From Clostridium simiarum (GTDB taxonomy: Bacteria > Bacillota > Clostridia > Clostridiales > Clostridiaceae), in NCBI RefSeq assembly GCF_018919175.1, contig NZ_JAHLQL010000007.1, positions 62,001-126,000 of the forward strand: DNA of 64,000 nucleotides, given 5' to 3'. Both the position numbers and the translations under genes were made by a program. The notes beneath the pieces were generated by a model. It saw nothing but the letters and a program-made list of their open reading frames with translations, was not told the DNA's origin and did not search any database. Positions 46,157 to 54,632 of this stretch are shown piece by piece; within the stretch, counting starts at the first letter, position 1, and every line of letters begins with the position of its first letter.

Positions 46157-46804
46157 TTTACCTCTCCTTAATCTAATGCTCTTTACTTATCTATTTATAG
46201 TAGTTTTACTACTATACTTTTTATTATACACCTTTAGATATGATTTTGGAACTTGCTTTATCCCATTGCTACCATTTCTAATAATTTTTAAAGTACCCTG
46301 TTTAGACAAATAAAAATAATTTTTATAATGAAACTCCACCTGAACCTCTGAATCCCTGAATCCCTGAGTTCTTTATCTATCTATTATAAACCTATTCTAA
46401 CTTCTGAAAATTTTTTTCCTCTTATCTAAAAAGAACTTCTCCTGTTGCTTAAAGTTTTTTCTTATCTAAAAGAGTTCCCCTGCTTATCTCAATAGTTCTT
46501 TTTTATCTAAAAAGGACCTCTCCTGTTGCCTAAAGACTTTCTCTTCTCATCTAAAAGAGTTGTTTTCTTACCTAAAAAGCTTCCCTTCCTACATATACCT
46601 AAAAACTTATCCTGTTTACTAAAAGGTTTTCATCTTATGTAAGGAGCCTCTTCTGTTAATTAAAGAGTTTCCTTTTTATTTAAAAGAGTTTACCTTCTTA
46701 ATCTAAAAAATTACTTTCTTATCCTAAGAATTCCGCTTGTTACCTAAAAGAGTTATTCTCTTATGTGAAAAATTTCCTCTCTTAGCTAAAGAGTTTACCG
46801 CTAT
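46157..46804 (-). repeat. Degenerate ~21-base tandem array at the EamA gene 3' end
   Basis: From about 46400 to 46860, about 20 units of roughly TCTTTAGATAAGAA-NA (minus strand), 20-22 bases each, diverged but clear. The first units lie inside the EamA-like gene and code its last 14-16 residues (NKSSLGNKNTL). The unit is seven codons long. No gene lies in the rest of the stretch. Confidence 0.75.
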
Positions 46805-47740
46805 CTAAAGAGTGTTCTTGTTACCTAAAGAGCTTTTATTCTTATCTAAAAAGTTTGTCCCGATTATTCCAAGAATGATCATGATTGCTCCAATAATATG
46901 AAAATACTCTAGCTTCTCTTTTAAAAATATTACACCAGCCATCATAGTTATTAATGTAGAAAGATTGCTAAACACACTCATCTTAGATGCTTCTATTTTA
47001 GATAATGAATAGTTTAGTAGTAGTGAAGTAACAAGGGATGACAATATGCCTAGATAGAGTATGGATCCCACAAATACTGGACTTGTGAAGGGTTTAAAAT
47101 AAAGGTTGAGGGTTCCCTTTAAACTGTGATTAATAAAAGACATCACATTAAAAGATAAAAATCCTATAACAGTGGTCATATAAGTTAAGCATATAGGTTT
47201 ATATTTTCTCGTCATTTTTCTTGCTAGTACAGTATTAAAAGCAGAGGAAAGAGCAGATAAAACAATAAATACTACCCCCATAAAAACATCACTTTTAAGA
47301 TTTATACCCTTCATAAAAAAGATATAGATAACTCCTGCTACAGATAAGGTTAGTGATGCTTTCTGTAAAGTACTGGATTTTTCCTTTAAAAAAACTGCTG
47401 CAAATATCATTGTAAAAATAGGAATTGTTGCTTGAATAATACCTGCCTCTGAAGATGAAATATAGACTAGTCCAAAGATTTGAAAAGTAAAAAACATAGT
47501 TGGGTAAAATAGTGATAATAGAAGAATAACAGGTATATCCTTTTTATCTATATCTACCTTTATCCAACCTAATAAAACCGGCACAGAAATAAATATAAAG
47601 GACACTGTAAACCTATGAGCCAATGCATCCAGAGGTTCTGTTACAGTTAAAGTTAGTTTTGCAAATAAAAATGAAAAACCTATAATAAAAGCGTATATTA
47701 TAGCGGCAATGTAAGCCTTTTTTTTATGTGAAAATTCCAT
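46805..47740 (-). CDS. EamA (DMT) family transporter
   Basis: A 311-residue membrane protein with ten helices arranged as two EamA repeats (about 10-145 and 155-290). The family signature is visible as FTFQIFGLVYISSSEAGIIQ, ATIPIFTMIFAAVFLKEK and, in repeat two, SMVFSNLSTLITMMAGVIFLKEKLEY-like sequence. Substrate unknown, often amino acids or metabolites exported. It diverges from a MocR-type regulator that probably controls it. The hydrophilic end NKSSLGNKNTL is made from the tandem array. Confidence 0.88.
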   Translation of the reverse strand: MEFSHKKKAYIAAIIYAFIIGFSFLFAKLTLTVTEPLDALAHRFTVSFIFISVPVLLGWIKVDIDKKDIPVILLLSLFYPTMFFTFQIFGLVYISSSEAGIIQATIPIFTMIFAAVFLKEKSSTLQKASLTLSVAGVIYIFFMKGINLKSDVFMGVVFIVLSALSSAFNTVLARKMTRKYKPICLTYMTTVIGFLSFNVMSFINHSLKGTLNLYFKPFTSPVFVGSILYLGILSSLVTSLLLNYSLSKIEASKMSVFSNLSTLITMMAGVIFLKEKLEYFHIIGAIMIILGIIGTNFLDKNKSSLGNKNTL

Positions 47741-47803
47741 TTATACATTCCTCCTAAAGAAAATCTTTTAAACTTACCATAAGGTACACTTATATATTAG
47801 TGG

Positions 47804-47823
47804 ATTGTAAAATATGATACAAT
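47804..47823. promoter_or_regulatory. Inverted repeat in the EamA/MocR divergent promoter
   Basis: ATTGTA, eight bases, TACAAT, overlapping a TATGATACAAT-type -10 region. A candidate operator for the adjacent MocR regulator; not a known motif that I can name. Confidence 0.45.
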
Positions 47824-47874
47824 ATAAATAAACTACATCTATACCGGGACAGATTTCAATGAAGAGGTGATGAT

Positions 47875-49230
47875 ATGTACAAATATTTAGAGCTATTAAA
47901 TAATATGGAGAACTTAATTAAAAGCGGAGAGTACAAATCTGGAGATAAATTCCCTTCTATTCGTAATTTAACTGAACACTATAAATGTAATAAAAGCACA
48001 GTTATAAGAGCATTAGAGGAATTAGAAAAACAACATATGGTTTATTCTATTCCTAAAAGTGGATATTATGTTGTGAATGGAAAAAGTAATAAAAATAGTA
48101 ATAAAAAAACCTTACTGGACTTTGAATCATCTTCACCTGACCCAGAGATTTTTCCCTATTTAGATTTTCAGCATTGCATTAATCAAGCAATTGACATATA
48201 TAAAAATGATTTATTTATATATGGAACTTCTAAAGGATTGCCCTCTTTAATTGATGTGGCACAAAAGAAACTGGCTAATTATCAAGTTTTTACTAATAAA
48301 GATAACATATTTATTACATCTGGAGTTCAGCAGGCACTATCAATATTAACCACAATGGATTTTCCAAATAAAAAAGAAACTGTTTTAATAGAACAACCTA
48401 GCTATCATTTATTTATAGATTATCTAGAAACTTATAAAATTCCTACCATAGGTATAAAAAGAACCGGTGAAGGGATTGATTTATCTGAACTTGAGAGATT
48501 ATTTAAAACAGAAAGTATTAAATTTTTTTATACCATGCCAAGATTTCATAATCCCTTAGGAACTTCCTATTCTCAAAAGGAAAAAAAGAAAATTGCAAAA
48601 CTAGCATCAAAATATGATGTGTTTATTGTAGAAGATGACTACTTAGCTGATTTAGAAGAAGATTCTAAGGCTGATCCCATATATTCCTATGATGATTCCT
48701 CTAAAGTTATTTATTTAAAGAGCTATTCAAAAATCATGTTCCCAGGCTTGCGCATTGGTATGGCTGTTATACCTAGCCTGCTCATTGAAACTTTTGGTAA
48801 GTATAAAACACTTATGTCCATAGATAGTTCTATGATTTCACAAGCCGCCTTAGAAATATATATTAAAAGTGGTATGTTTCAGCGTCACAAAGAAAAGATT
48901 AAATATTCTTATGCTTTAAGAAGCAAGTCTTTAGCTTCTTCCTTACAAAAACAATTTAAAACCCATAGGGATATTTTTCAATATAAAATGCCTAAAACTC
49001 CATGTATTCACACATACATAAAATTATCTGATAACCTATCCAGCGAAAAACTTGTAAATAGCTTAAAAAAGAAATCCATTATGGTTGCCACAGAAAAAGG
49101 GCATTATTTAACCTCCTTTGAAAAGGAGCCAATGCTAAAGTTAAATGTATCAAATCTAGGTGAAGATTATATTGAGGAAGGAATCACTCTTATAATTAAA
49201 GAGATTGTAAGTATGGGAAAGATTACTTAA
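47875..49230 (+). CDS. MocR-type (GntR plus aminotransferase) regulator
   Basis: A 451-residue fusion: an N-terminal GntR winged helix (SGDKFPSIRNLTEHYKCNKS, then TVIRALEELEKQHMVYSIPKSGYYV) and an aminotransferase class I-like domain with the PLP Lys286 in YLKSYSKIMFPGLRIG. Such proteins sense PLP or an amino acid and control one neighbouring gene, here likely the divergent EamA transporter, perhaps exporting a related amino compound. ATG behind GAGGTGATG. Confidence 0.88.
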   Translation: MYKYLELLNNMENLIKSGEYKSGDKFPSIRNLTEHYKCNKSTVIRALEELEKQHMVYSIPKSGYYVVNGKSNKNSNKKTLLDFESSSPDPEIFPYLDFQHCINQAIDIYKNDLFIYGTSKGLPSLIDVAQKKLANYQVFTNKDNIFITSGVQQALSILTTMDFPNKKETVLIEQPSYHLFIDYLETYKIPTIGIKRTGEGIDLSELERLFKTESIKFFYTMPRFHNPLGTSYSQKEKKKIAKLASKYDVFIVEDDYLADLEEDSKADPIYSYDDSSKVIYLKSYSKIMFPGLRIGMAVIPSLLIETFGKYKTLMSIDSSMISQAALEIYIKSGMFQRHKEKIKYSYALRSKSLASSLQKQFKTHRDIFQYKMPKTPCIHTYIKLSDNLSSEKLVNSLKKKSIMVATEKGHYLTSFEKEPMLKLNVSNLGEDYIEEGITLIIKEIVSMGKIT

Positions 49231-49353
49231 TTAAAAGCCATAATATTATTTTTAAATGAAACTCATCTTCATAACTTCAAATAACAACATCGTGAAATTA
49301 CTTAAGTTAAAGTTCCATTAAAATCTAAAAACCACTTGACTAAATGTAAATTT

Positions 49354-49390
49354 AAAGACCCCTGGGAATTGTCATTATCCCAAGGGTCTT
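49354..49390. terminator. Bidirectional terminator
   Basis: AAGACCCCTGGGA pairs with TCCCAAGGGTCTT, between the convergent MocR and ABC genes. Confidence 0.85.
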
Positions 49391-49393
49391 ATT

Positions 49394-50176
49394 TTAAGAT
49401 CCTGTTGATTTATAATGCCTTACACCAAAGCGCCAAAGAAGGAAACTTGGAATAAAGAATAAAAAAGAAACCAAAGGAGATAGCATATGAAAACTCTTAC
49501 TTCCTTCATACTTATCTATGATAAATAAAAATGGATAGTAGTTTATAAATGAAAGCGGAATAACAAATGTGAAAAATTTCAATACCCAGTCCTTATATAT
49601 ATCTAAAGGATATTGAGCAAGCTCTCTGCCTCCATCAGTAAATATGTTCATAAATTCAAGTCCTTCTAGGGTAAAAAAGCATATAGCAGCATATATCACA
49701 AACAGGCAGAAAAATACGCAAACCCCTCCTAATATCATTAAAGTAAGGGTTAATACCTTTTCTTTGTTCCACTCAACACCGCAGGTAATTATTGCATAAG
49801 CAAATATAACAACTGCTTGTATAAGCCTTCCAATTCTAGTAAGTTCAATTTTTGACCCAAGTACCTGTAGTATTTCACTTTGGGGCCTTACCATAATTCT
49901 ATCAAAGTCACCATTAGATATTATACTTGAAAATGTATCAAACCCTCTTCCAAAGCATTCTGCCAATGCGAAGGATATGAACATGGTGCTAAAACATAAT
50001 AAAACCTCATTAAAAGTATAGCCCTTAATGCTTCCAAATCTATTAAAAAGAAAATACATACTTAAGAAGGAAAAAAATGTTGTTAATCCTTGACCTATGG
50101 CAGTAAGTATGAATGATGTTTTATATTCCATAGCCGAACGTAAATGAATGGAAAAATATTTCATATATAACTTCAT
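49394..50176 (-). CDS. ABC-2 permease (COG3694 type)
   Basis: A 260-residue membrane subunit with six helices, of the kind found next to COG4586/COG4587 partners. Typical features: the start KLYMKYFSIHLRSAMEYKTS, FAECFGRGFDTFSSIISNGDFDRIMVRPQSEILQ-like stretch (read in two parts) around 75-105 and LSFINYYPFLFI near 215. Third gene of a three-gene exporter, four bases after the other permease. Substrate unknown. Confidence 0.85.
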   Translation of the reverse strand: MKLYMKYFSIHLRSAMEYKTSFILTAIGQGLTTFFSFLSMYFLFNRFGSIKGYTFNEVLLCFSTMFISFALAECFGRGFDTFSSIISNGDFDRIMVRPQSEILQVLGSKIELTRIGRLIQAVVIFAYAIITCGVEWNKEKVLTLTLMILGGVCVFFCLFVIYAAICFFTLEGLEFMNIFTDGGRELAQYPLDIYKDWVLKFFTFVIPLSFINYYPFLFIIDKYEGSKSFHMLSPLVSFLFFIPSFLLWRFGVRHYKSTGS

Positions 50177-50180
50177 TTTT

Positions 50181-50984
50181 CTAACCTCCTTGTACCACTA
50201 CACGTTTTAAAGTTTTAGAAATCATAACTTTACCTATCACAATAAGTACTACTGCCCAAAATACTTGTAAGACCATAGCAAAAGAGGCTTCCTTTAAAGA
50301 AATATTGCCACTATAGATTCTAAATGGAACATTCTGCATGGATCCAAAGGGTGAAAGATAAATATATTTAGTAAGCCATTCTGGTAAAAAAGGTAGCGGT
50401 ACAAGACCTCCTGAAAGAAAATCTGCTATCATAACAAGGGTAAGTCTAACTCCCATAGGCGAGATGGTATAAAAAGTTAAAATATATATTAACATGCTAT
50501 AGGAAATAACTACTATAAAAGCTAAAACCATAGACAAAATAAATAAAATGCCTGATGCATAGGAGCTTGGTAGATTAAATTTATATGGTTTTGGTAGAAG
50601 ATAGGCTATAATCAGTATTGGAAAACATCTTAAAATTGCTTTTGAAAGTCTATTAGCGCAGTTTTTAGCAAACCACATATTGTAAATATCAAGAGGTCTG
50701 CACAATTCATAAGACACATTTCCTTCGGTTATTAAATCAAAGATTTCATTATCCAAAAACCAGGTCATAAAAAGTGCCAAGAAAGCTTGTTGAAGCCAAA
50801 TATAGCTTGAAAGCTGTGAAAATTCCATAGGTGCATTTTGAGGATTACTACTATAAAAAGTGCTATATAGCATTATATACATAAAACCCCAAGCAAACTG
50901 TGTTGCAACTCCAGCATAAGCAGCTGCTCTATATTGAAGTCCATGTATAAATTTCATTTTAAAAAAAGATACATAGGCTCTCAT
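50181..50984 (-). CDS. ABC-2 permease (COG4587 type)
   Basis: A 267-residue membrane subunit, partner of the next one. It begins YVSFFKMKFIHGLQYRAAAY, with WFLDNEIFDLITEGNVSYEL and CRPLDIYNMWFAKNCANRLS around 75-110, the feature shared with its partner (D-x-x-x-x-x-R-P). Six helices. Overlaps the upstream ATPase by four bases. Substrate unknown. Confidence 0.85.
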   Translation of the reverse strand: MRAYVSFFKMKFIHGLQYRAAAYAGVATQFAWGFMYIMLYSTFYSSNPQNAPMEFSQLSSYIWLQQAFLALFMTWFLDNEIFDLITEGNVSYELCRPLDIYNMWFAKNCANRLSKAILRCFPILIIAYLLPKPYKFNLPSSYASGILFILSMVLAFIVVISYSMLIYILTFYTISPMGVRLTLVMIADFLSGGLVPLPFLPEWLTKYIYLSPFGSMQNVPFRIYSGNISLKEASFAMVLQVFWAVVLIVIGKVMISKTLKRVVVQGG

Positions 50985-51964
50985 ATCTCATACTCCTTAT
51001 AAAGCCCTACAACTACTTCATCTGCTGTAACAGATCCTACACTAAAGTCATTAATTTCAACCTTTTCTGCTAGATGAGATATAGCTTTTGAAATAGAAAG
51101 TACCTCTGTATTAACAGAAATAACTGCACGGCCTGTATACTTTTCTATAATACACATTCCCTTTGGTAATTCATTAATATGCCCTGAATATTCTACAGTT
51201 ATTGTACGAGATTTATTAAATCTTTGTTTTAGCTCATCTAAATTACCATCAAGTAGAACCTTACCCCGTCCAATAAGAATAATCCTTTTTGTTAAAGCCT
51301 CTATATCTTGAGTGTCATGAGTTGTAAGTATAACTGTAGTTTTATTTTCTTTATTAATGGTTTTTATGAAATCTCTAACTGCAATTTTAGATACTGCATC
51401 TAGTCCTATGGTTGGTTCATCTAAAAACAATATTTTAGGACTATGTATAAGAGAGGCTGCTATTTCGCATCTCATACGCTGGCCAAGACTTAATTGCCTT
51501 GTAGGAACTTTAATGATTTCTCCAATATTGAGTAGTTCGGTAAGCATGTTTAGGTTATTTTTAAATTTATTGTCTGGTATTTTATATATGTCCTTCAAAA
51601 GTTCAAAGGAGTCTGCAACAGGAACGTCCCACCACAATTGACTTCTTTGACCGAAGACAACGCCAATATCCCTTACATGGCTTATCCTATCCTTCCAAGG
51701 AGTTTTACCATTTATAATGCACTGTCCCTTATCTGGATACAAAATTCCACTCATTATTTTAATAGTAGTGCTTTTTCCTGCTCCATTAGGTCCTATGTAC
51801 CCTACCATCTCCCCTTCATCAATATTAAAGGATACGTCATCTAAAGCATTAATCACCTCATACTCTCGCTTGAACAGAGCTTTAACTGCCTTTGTAAGTC
51901 CGGGACTTCTTTTAGAGACCTTAAAAGATTTTGATATGCCTTTCATTGCAATCACTTTCATCAC
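50981..51964 (-). CDS. ABC exporter ATPase (COG4586 type)
   Basis: A 327-residue ATPase. Walker A GPNGAGKSTT near residue 60, the family-specific VVFGQRSQLWWDVPVADSFE stretch around 108-127 that replaces the usual Q-loop region, signature LSLGQRMRCEIAA, Walker B ILFLDEPTIGLD, switch TTHD. LSLGQ instead of LSGGQ is usual in this branch. The C-terminal 90 residues form a regulatory domain. ATG behind GAGGTGATG. Drives the two permeases downstream. Confidence 0.88.
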   Translation of the reverse strand: MMKVIAMKGISKSFKVSKRSPGLTKAVKALFKREYEVINALDDVSFNIDEGEMVGYIGPNGAGKSTTIKIMSGILYPDKGQCIINGKTPWKDRISHVRDIGVVFGQRSQLWWDVPVADSFELLKDIYKIPDNKFKNNLNMLTELLNIGEIIKVPTRQLSLGQRMRCEIAASLIHSPKILFLDEPTIGLDAVSKIAVRDFIKTINKENKTTVILTTHDTQDIEALTKRIILIGRGKVLLDGNLDELKQRFNKSRTITVEYSGHINELPKGMCIIEKYTGRAVISVNTEVLSISKAISHLAEKVEINDFSVGSVTADEVVVGLYKEYEI

Positions 51965-52088
51965 CTCATTACTTTTTATTAATTTTTGGGTCGAAACTTC
52001 ATTATACCATTTTTTTAATTATTAATAAAGAGTTTTTATTCCTTGGTTAGTGTTTTATAGGAAACTCATCTCCATGTCTTCAGATGAG

Positions 52089-52209
52089 TAAGCGATTCAC
52101 ACAAGATTTAAAATCTTAGTTCTCTGCTTAACCGACTATCACCAAATCATAAATTTGAGTACCTGCTTAAGTGACTCACACAAGATCGTAGATCTTGGTT
52201 CTCTGCTTA
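52089..52209. repeat. Triple ~40-base repeat, each with a small hairpin
   Basis: Units at 52089-52130, 52131-52169 and 52170-52209. Each ends (T/C)CTGCTTA and has a central dyad: CAAGATTTAAAATCTTAG, CAAATCATAAATTTG and CAAGATCGTAGATCTTG. Dyad sequences differ but stay self-complementary, so the hairpin seems to be kept. It precedes the XRE promoter. Confidence 0.7.
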
Positions 52210-52221
52210 TGTAATGTTTAC

Positions 52222-52250
52222 TTGACAGGCAAATGAAATAATAATATATT
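52222..52250 (+). promoter_or_regulatory. Promoter of XRE-def operon
   Basis: TTGACA at 52222-52227, 17-base spacer, TATATT at 52245-52250. A TGTAA/TTACA dyad follows at 52256-52273 and could be the operator of the XRE protein itself. Confidence 0.6.
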
Positions 52251-52286
52251 TATAGTGTAAGGTAAACTTTACAGAGGTGATTATTA

Positions 52287-52523
52287 ATGAAAAATAAGTT
52301 GAAAGAATTTCGTGAATCTCTTGGATTAACCCAAGAGCAACTGGGGGAACTTGTGGGGGCTTCAAGGCAAGCTATCAATGCTATTGAAACTGAAAAATTT
52401 GAACCCTCCATATGGTTAGCTTATGATATTTCTAAAGTATTTAACTGTTCTATAGAGGAAGTTTTTCTTTTTGAACAAAGTGAAAGAAAATCAAGATCTA
52501 ATAGAAGTAAAGGGGTGGTTTAA
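52287..52523 (+). CDS. XRE-family regulator
   Basis: A 78-residue DNA-binding protein that is almost only a Cro/CI helix-turn-helix: LKEFRESLGLTQEQLGELVG, ASRQAINAIETEKFEPSIWLAYDISKVFN. Resembles the small YozG-type regulators. AGAGGTG site before the ATG. The next gene, peptide deformylase, starts at the base following this stop codon, so the two are coupled and the regulator may control its own operon. Confidence 0.85.
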   Translation: MKNKLKEFRESLGLTQEQLGELVGASRQAINAIETEKFEPSIWLAYDISKVFNCSIEEVFLFEQSERKSRSNRSKGVV

Positions 52524-52976
52524 ATGGCATTAAGACAAATTAGACTTTTTGATGATCCAATATTGAGGAAAAAGAGTAAAGTAGTTGAAGTGGTAGATGA
52601 TAGAATAAGGCAAATACTAAATGATATGGCGGATACTATGTATAATGCAGAAAATGGAGCAGGCTTAGCAGCTCCACAAGTAGGTATATTAAAAAGATTA
52701 GTTGTAATAGATATGGGTGAAGGACTTATAAAACTAGTTAATCCAAAGATAATCAAAGAGGAAGGTCAGCAAGAAGTCTTAGAGGGATGTTTAAGTATAC
52801 CAAATACATGGGGAAAGCTAAAAAGACCAGCAAAGGTCACTGTACAAGCATTAAACGAAAATGGTGAAGAGATTACGTTAACAGCTACAGGAGATTTAGC
52901 AAAATGTTTCTGCCATGAAATCGACCATTTAGAAGGTATTCTTTTTACTGATCTAGTTACTGAATATGTAGAATAA
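52524..52976 (+). CDS. def: Peptide deformylase
   Basis: A 150-residue metal enzyme removing the formyl group from new proteins. All three motifs are present: GAGLAAPQVG at 45-54, EGCLSIP with metal Cys89, and HEIDHLEG with His131, Glu132 and His135. Length and motif details fit the shorter (type 1-like) form. AAAGGGGTGG site before the ATG. Coupled to an XRE regulator rather than to fmt, so likely an additional copy with special control. Confidence 0.93.
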   Translation: MALRQIRLFDDPILRKKSKVVEVVDDRIRQILNDMADTMYNAENGAGLAAPQVGILKRLVVIDMGEGLIKLVNPKIIKEEGQQEVLEGCLSIPNTWGKLKRPAKVTVQALNENGEEITLTATGDLAKCFCHEIDHLEGILFTDLVTEYVE

Positions 52977-52980
52977 TAAA

Positions 52981-53015
52981 GGTAAACAAATTTGTTTTAT
53001 ACAAGTTTGTTTACC
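52981..53015. terminator. Bidirectional terminator
   Basis: GGTAAACAAATTTG and CAAGTTTGTTTACC pair almost perfectly, between def and the convergent ABC operon. Confidence 0.8.
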
Positions 53016-53024
53016 TCCTTATTT

Positions 53025-53768
53025 TTAACCTGATATTACATATTTCTTTGTTTTAATAACCCCTAAACTCACAATCAAGAAAACCACCCCTATTATAAAA
53101 AGTACCATCCTACTTCTTATAATAGTATCATCACTATAGCCACTAAAGTTATTTATAAAAAGCATGAATTTCTTTGTAAACATGCCTCTTGATAGAAGTT
53201 CAAAAAAGTAATACCCTAAAGCAATTGATAAGGTATAAAAAATCTTTCTTGTGATAACTACTACTAATAAAGTAAAGGATCCCATAAAAAAAATTGTTGG
53301 TAAGGTTTTTAATAATACCTTTAAAGAACTCATTGGTCCAAAACCTCTATTGGTCAAATCTAAATTGAGAGTATAAGTCATATTTATTACAGTTGGAATA
53401 TAGATCAAAGAGAATACTATAAAAATTCTTATGTATCTATATATAATCATATAAGCTCTGCTAATAGGTAATGTAATTAATATTTGAAATGAGTTAAAAT
53501 CTAAATCATTAATAAATAAATTCATGATAATTATAATAAAAGGTAATGGTAAGAATATCTCTGCATATTTAAAAATACTGGTTTCAATTTTAGTACTATT
53601 ACCACCTATATAACAAATTATATTATTATTCTTAAACACAACTATATTGAATATAAGATATAAAATTAAAGTAGAAATAACTATATTTTTAATTAACTTT
53701 AAATCAAAACTCAAGGACCATTTGTTCAAAATTAAATCACCTTCTATATCAATTGATAATATGTCCAA
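53025..53768 (-). CDS. Putative ABC transporter permease
   Basis: A 247-residue membrane protein with about six helices, found after an ABC ATPase with a 25-base overlap. It resembles ABC-2 permeases in layout (KYAEIFLPLPFIIIIMNLF, NDLDFNSFQILITLPISRAY, MIIYRYIRIFIVFSLIYIPT). Third gene of a permease-ATPase-permease set. No peptide or resistance gene nearby tells the cargo. Confidence 0.75.
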   Translation of the reverse strand: MDILSIDIEGDLILNKWSLSFDLKLIKNIVISTLILYLIFNIVVFKNNNIICYIGGNSTKIETSIFKYAEIFLPLPFIIIIMNLFINDLDFNSFQILITLPISRAYMIIYRYIRIFIVFSLIYIPTVINMTYTLNLDLTNRGFGPMSSLKVLLKTLPTIFFMGSFTLLVVVITRKIFYTLSIALGYYFFELLSRGMFTKKFMLFINNFSGYSDDTIIRSRMVLFIIGVVFLIVSLGVIKTKKYVISG

Positions 53769-54616
53769 ATATCTTGCAGTGTTGGTGTAGCCTCAGTTAC
53801 TTCAATGAAATCAGATCTATCTACCTCTCCAAAAAACTTGCATTTAATAGCATCCTCTTCTAAATCTTGTGATATTATTAAATACTTACTTTGTAAATCT
53901 TTTAATTTGTCACCTTTAATTTTGCCTATAAAAAAGCTTTCTGATGGATTCTTTAAAAACTCTTCATAAGTACCGCTAAATCTTATTTGTTTTTTATTTA
54001 AAATTATCACTCTTTTGTAAAAACTTTCAATATCCTCTATAATATGTGTTGATAAAAGTATAATTCTATCCTGTGAAATTGAGGATAAAATCTTATTAAA
54101 GTTTATTCTCTGTTGCGGATCTAGTCCAGCAGTAGGTTCGTCTACAATCAAAAGCTTAGGATCTCCTATAAGACTTTGCGCTATTCCAAGCCTTCTTCTC
54201 ATTCCTTCTGAATAGGATTTAATATTTTTATATACATAATCATTAATATCAGTAACTTCAATTACTCTATTAATTTCCTTATTTATAGTCTCTTTATTTG
54301 AACCTAACTTTACTTTTGCAACAAACTTTAATAATTCAATTCCCTTTAACTGAGCATATAAATTAAAGGTTTGTGGTAAATATGCTATATTACTTTTTAT
54401 TAAACTAATATCTTTATAATTATGCTGATTTAACTCTATATTTCCTGATGAATAGGGTAATATTGTTGCTAAAATCTTCATTAATGTACTCTTTCCAGCT
54501 CCATTCTCACCAAGTAAAACATTTATTCCAGTATTAAGCTCTAAATTTATATCCTTTAGAATTTCATTGTTTTTATAACTAAAATTTAAATTACTTATTT
54601 TTAAATTATCCTTCAC
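53744..54616 (-). CDS. ABC transporter ATPase
   Basis: A 290-residue ATPase. Walker A GENGAGKST near residue 34, signature YSEGMRRRLGIA near 130, Walker B LLIVDEPTAGLD near 152, switch STHI. YSEGM/SxGM is usual in ABC-2 exporters of the lantibiotic-immunity kind. The start is the GTG at 54616 behind TTTAGGAG; the frame is open 12 codons further up. Lies between two permease genes. Confidence 0.87.
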   Translation of the reverse strand: MKDNLKISNLNFSYKNNEILKDINLELNTGINVLLGENGAGKSTLMKILATILPYSSGNIELNQHNYKDISLIKSNIAYLPQTFNLYAQLKGIELLKFVAKVKLGSNKETINKEINRVIEVTDINDYVYKNIKSYSEGMRRRLGIAQSLIGDPKLLIVDEPTAGLDPQQRINFNKILSSISQDRIILLSTHIIEDIESFYKRVIILNKKQIRFSGTYEEFLKNPSESFFIGKIKGDKLKDLQSKYLIISQDLEEDAIKCKFFGEVDRSDFIEVTEATPTLQDIWTYYQLI

Positions 54617-54632
54617 AGAATCACTCCTAAAG

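Noticed and set aside
46400..46860. CRISPR array candidate
   Set aside because: Short 20-22 base units with no spacers; a degenerate minisatellite fits better.
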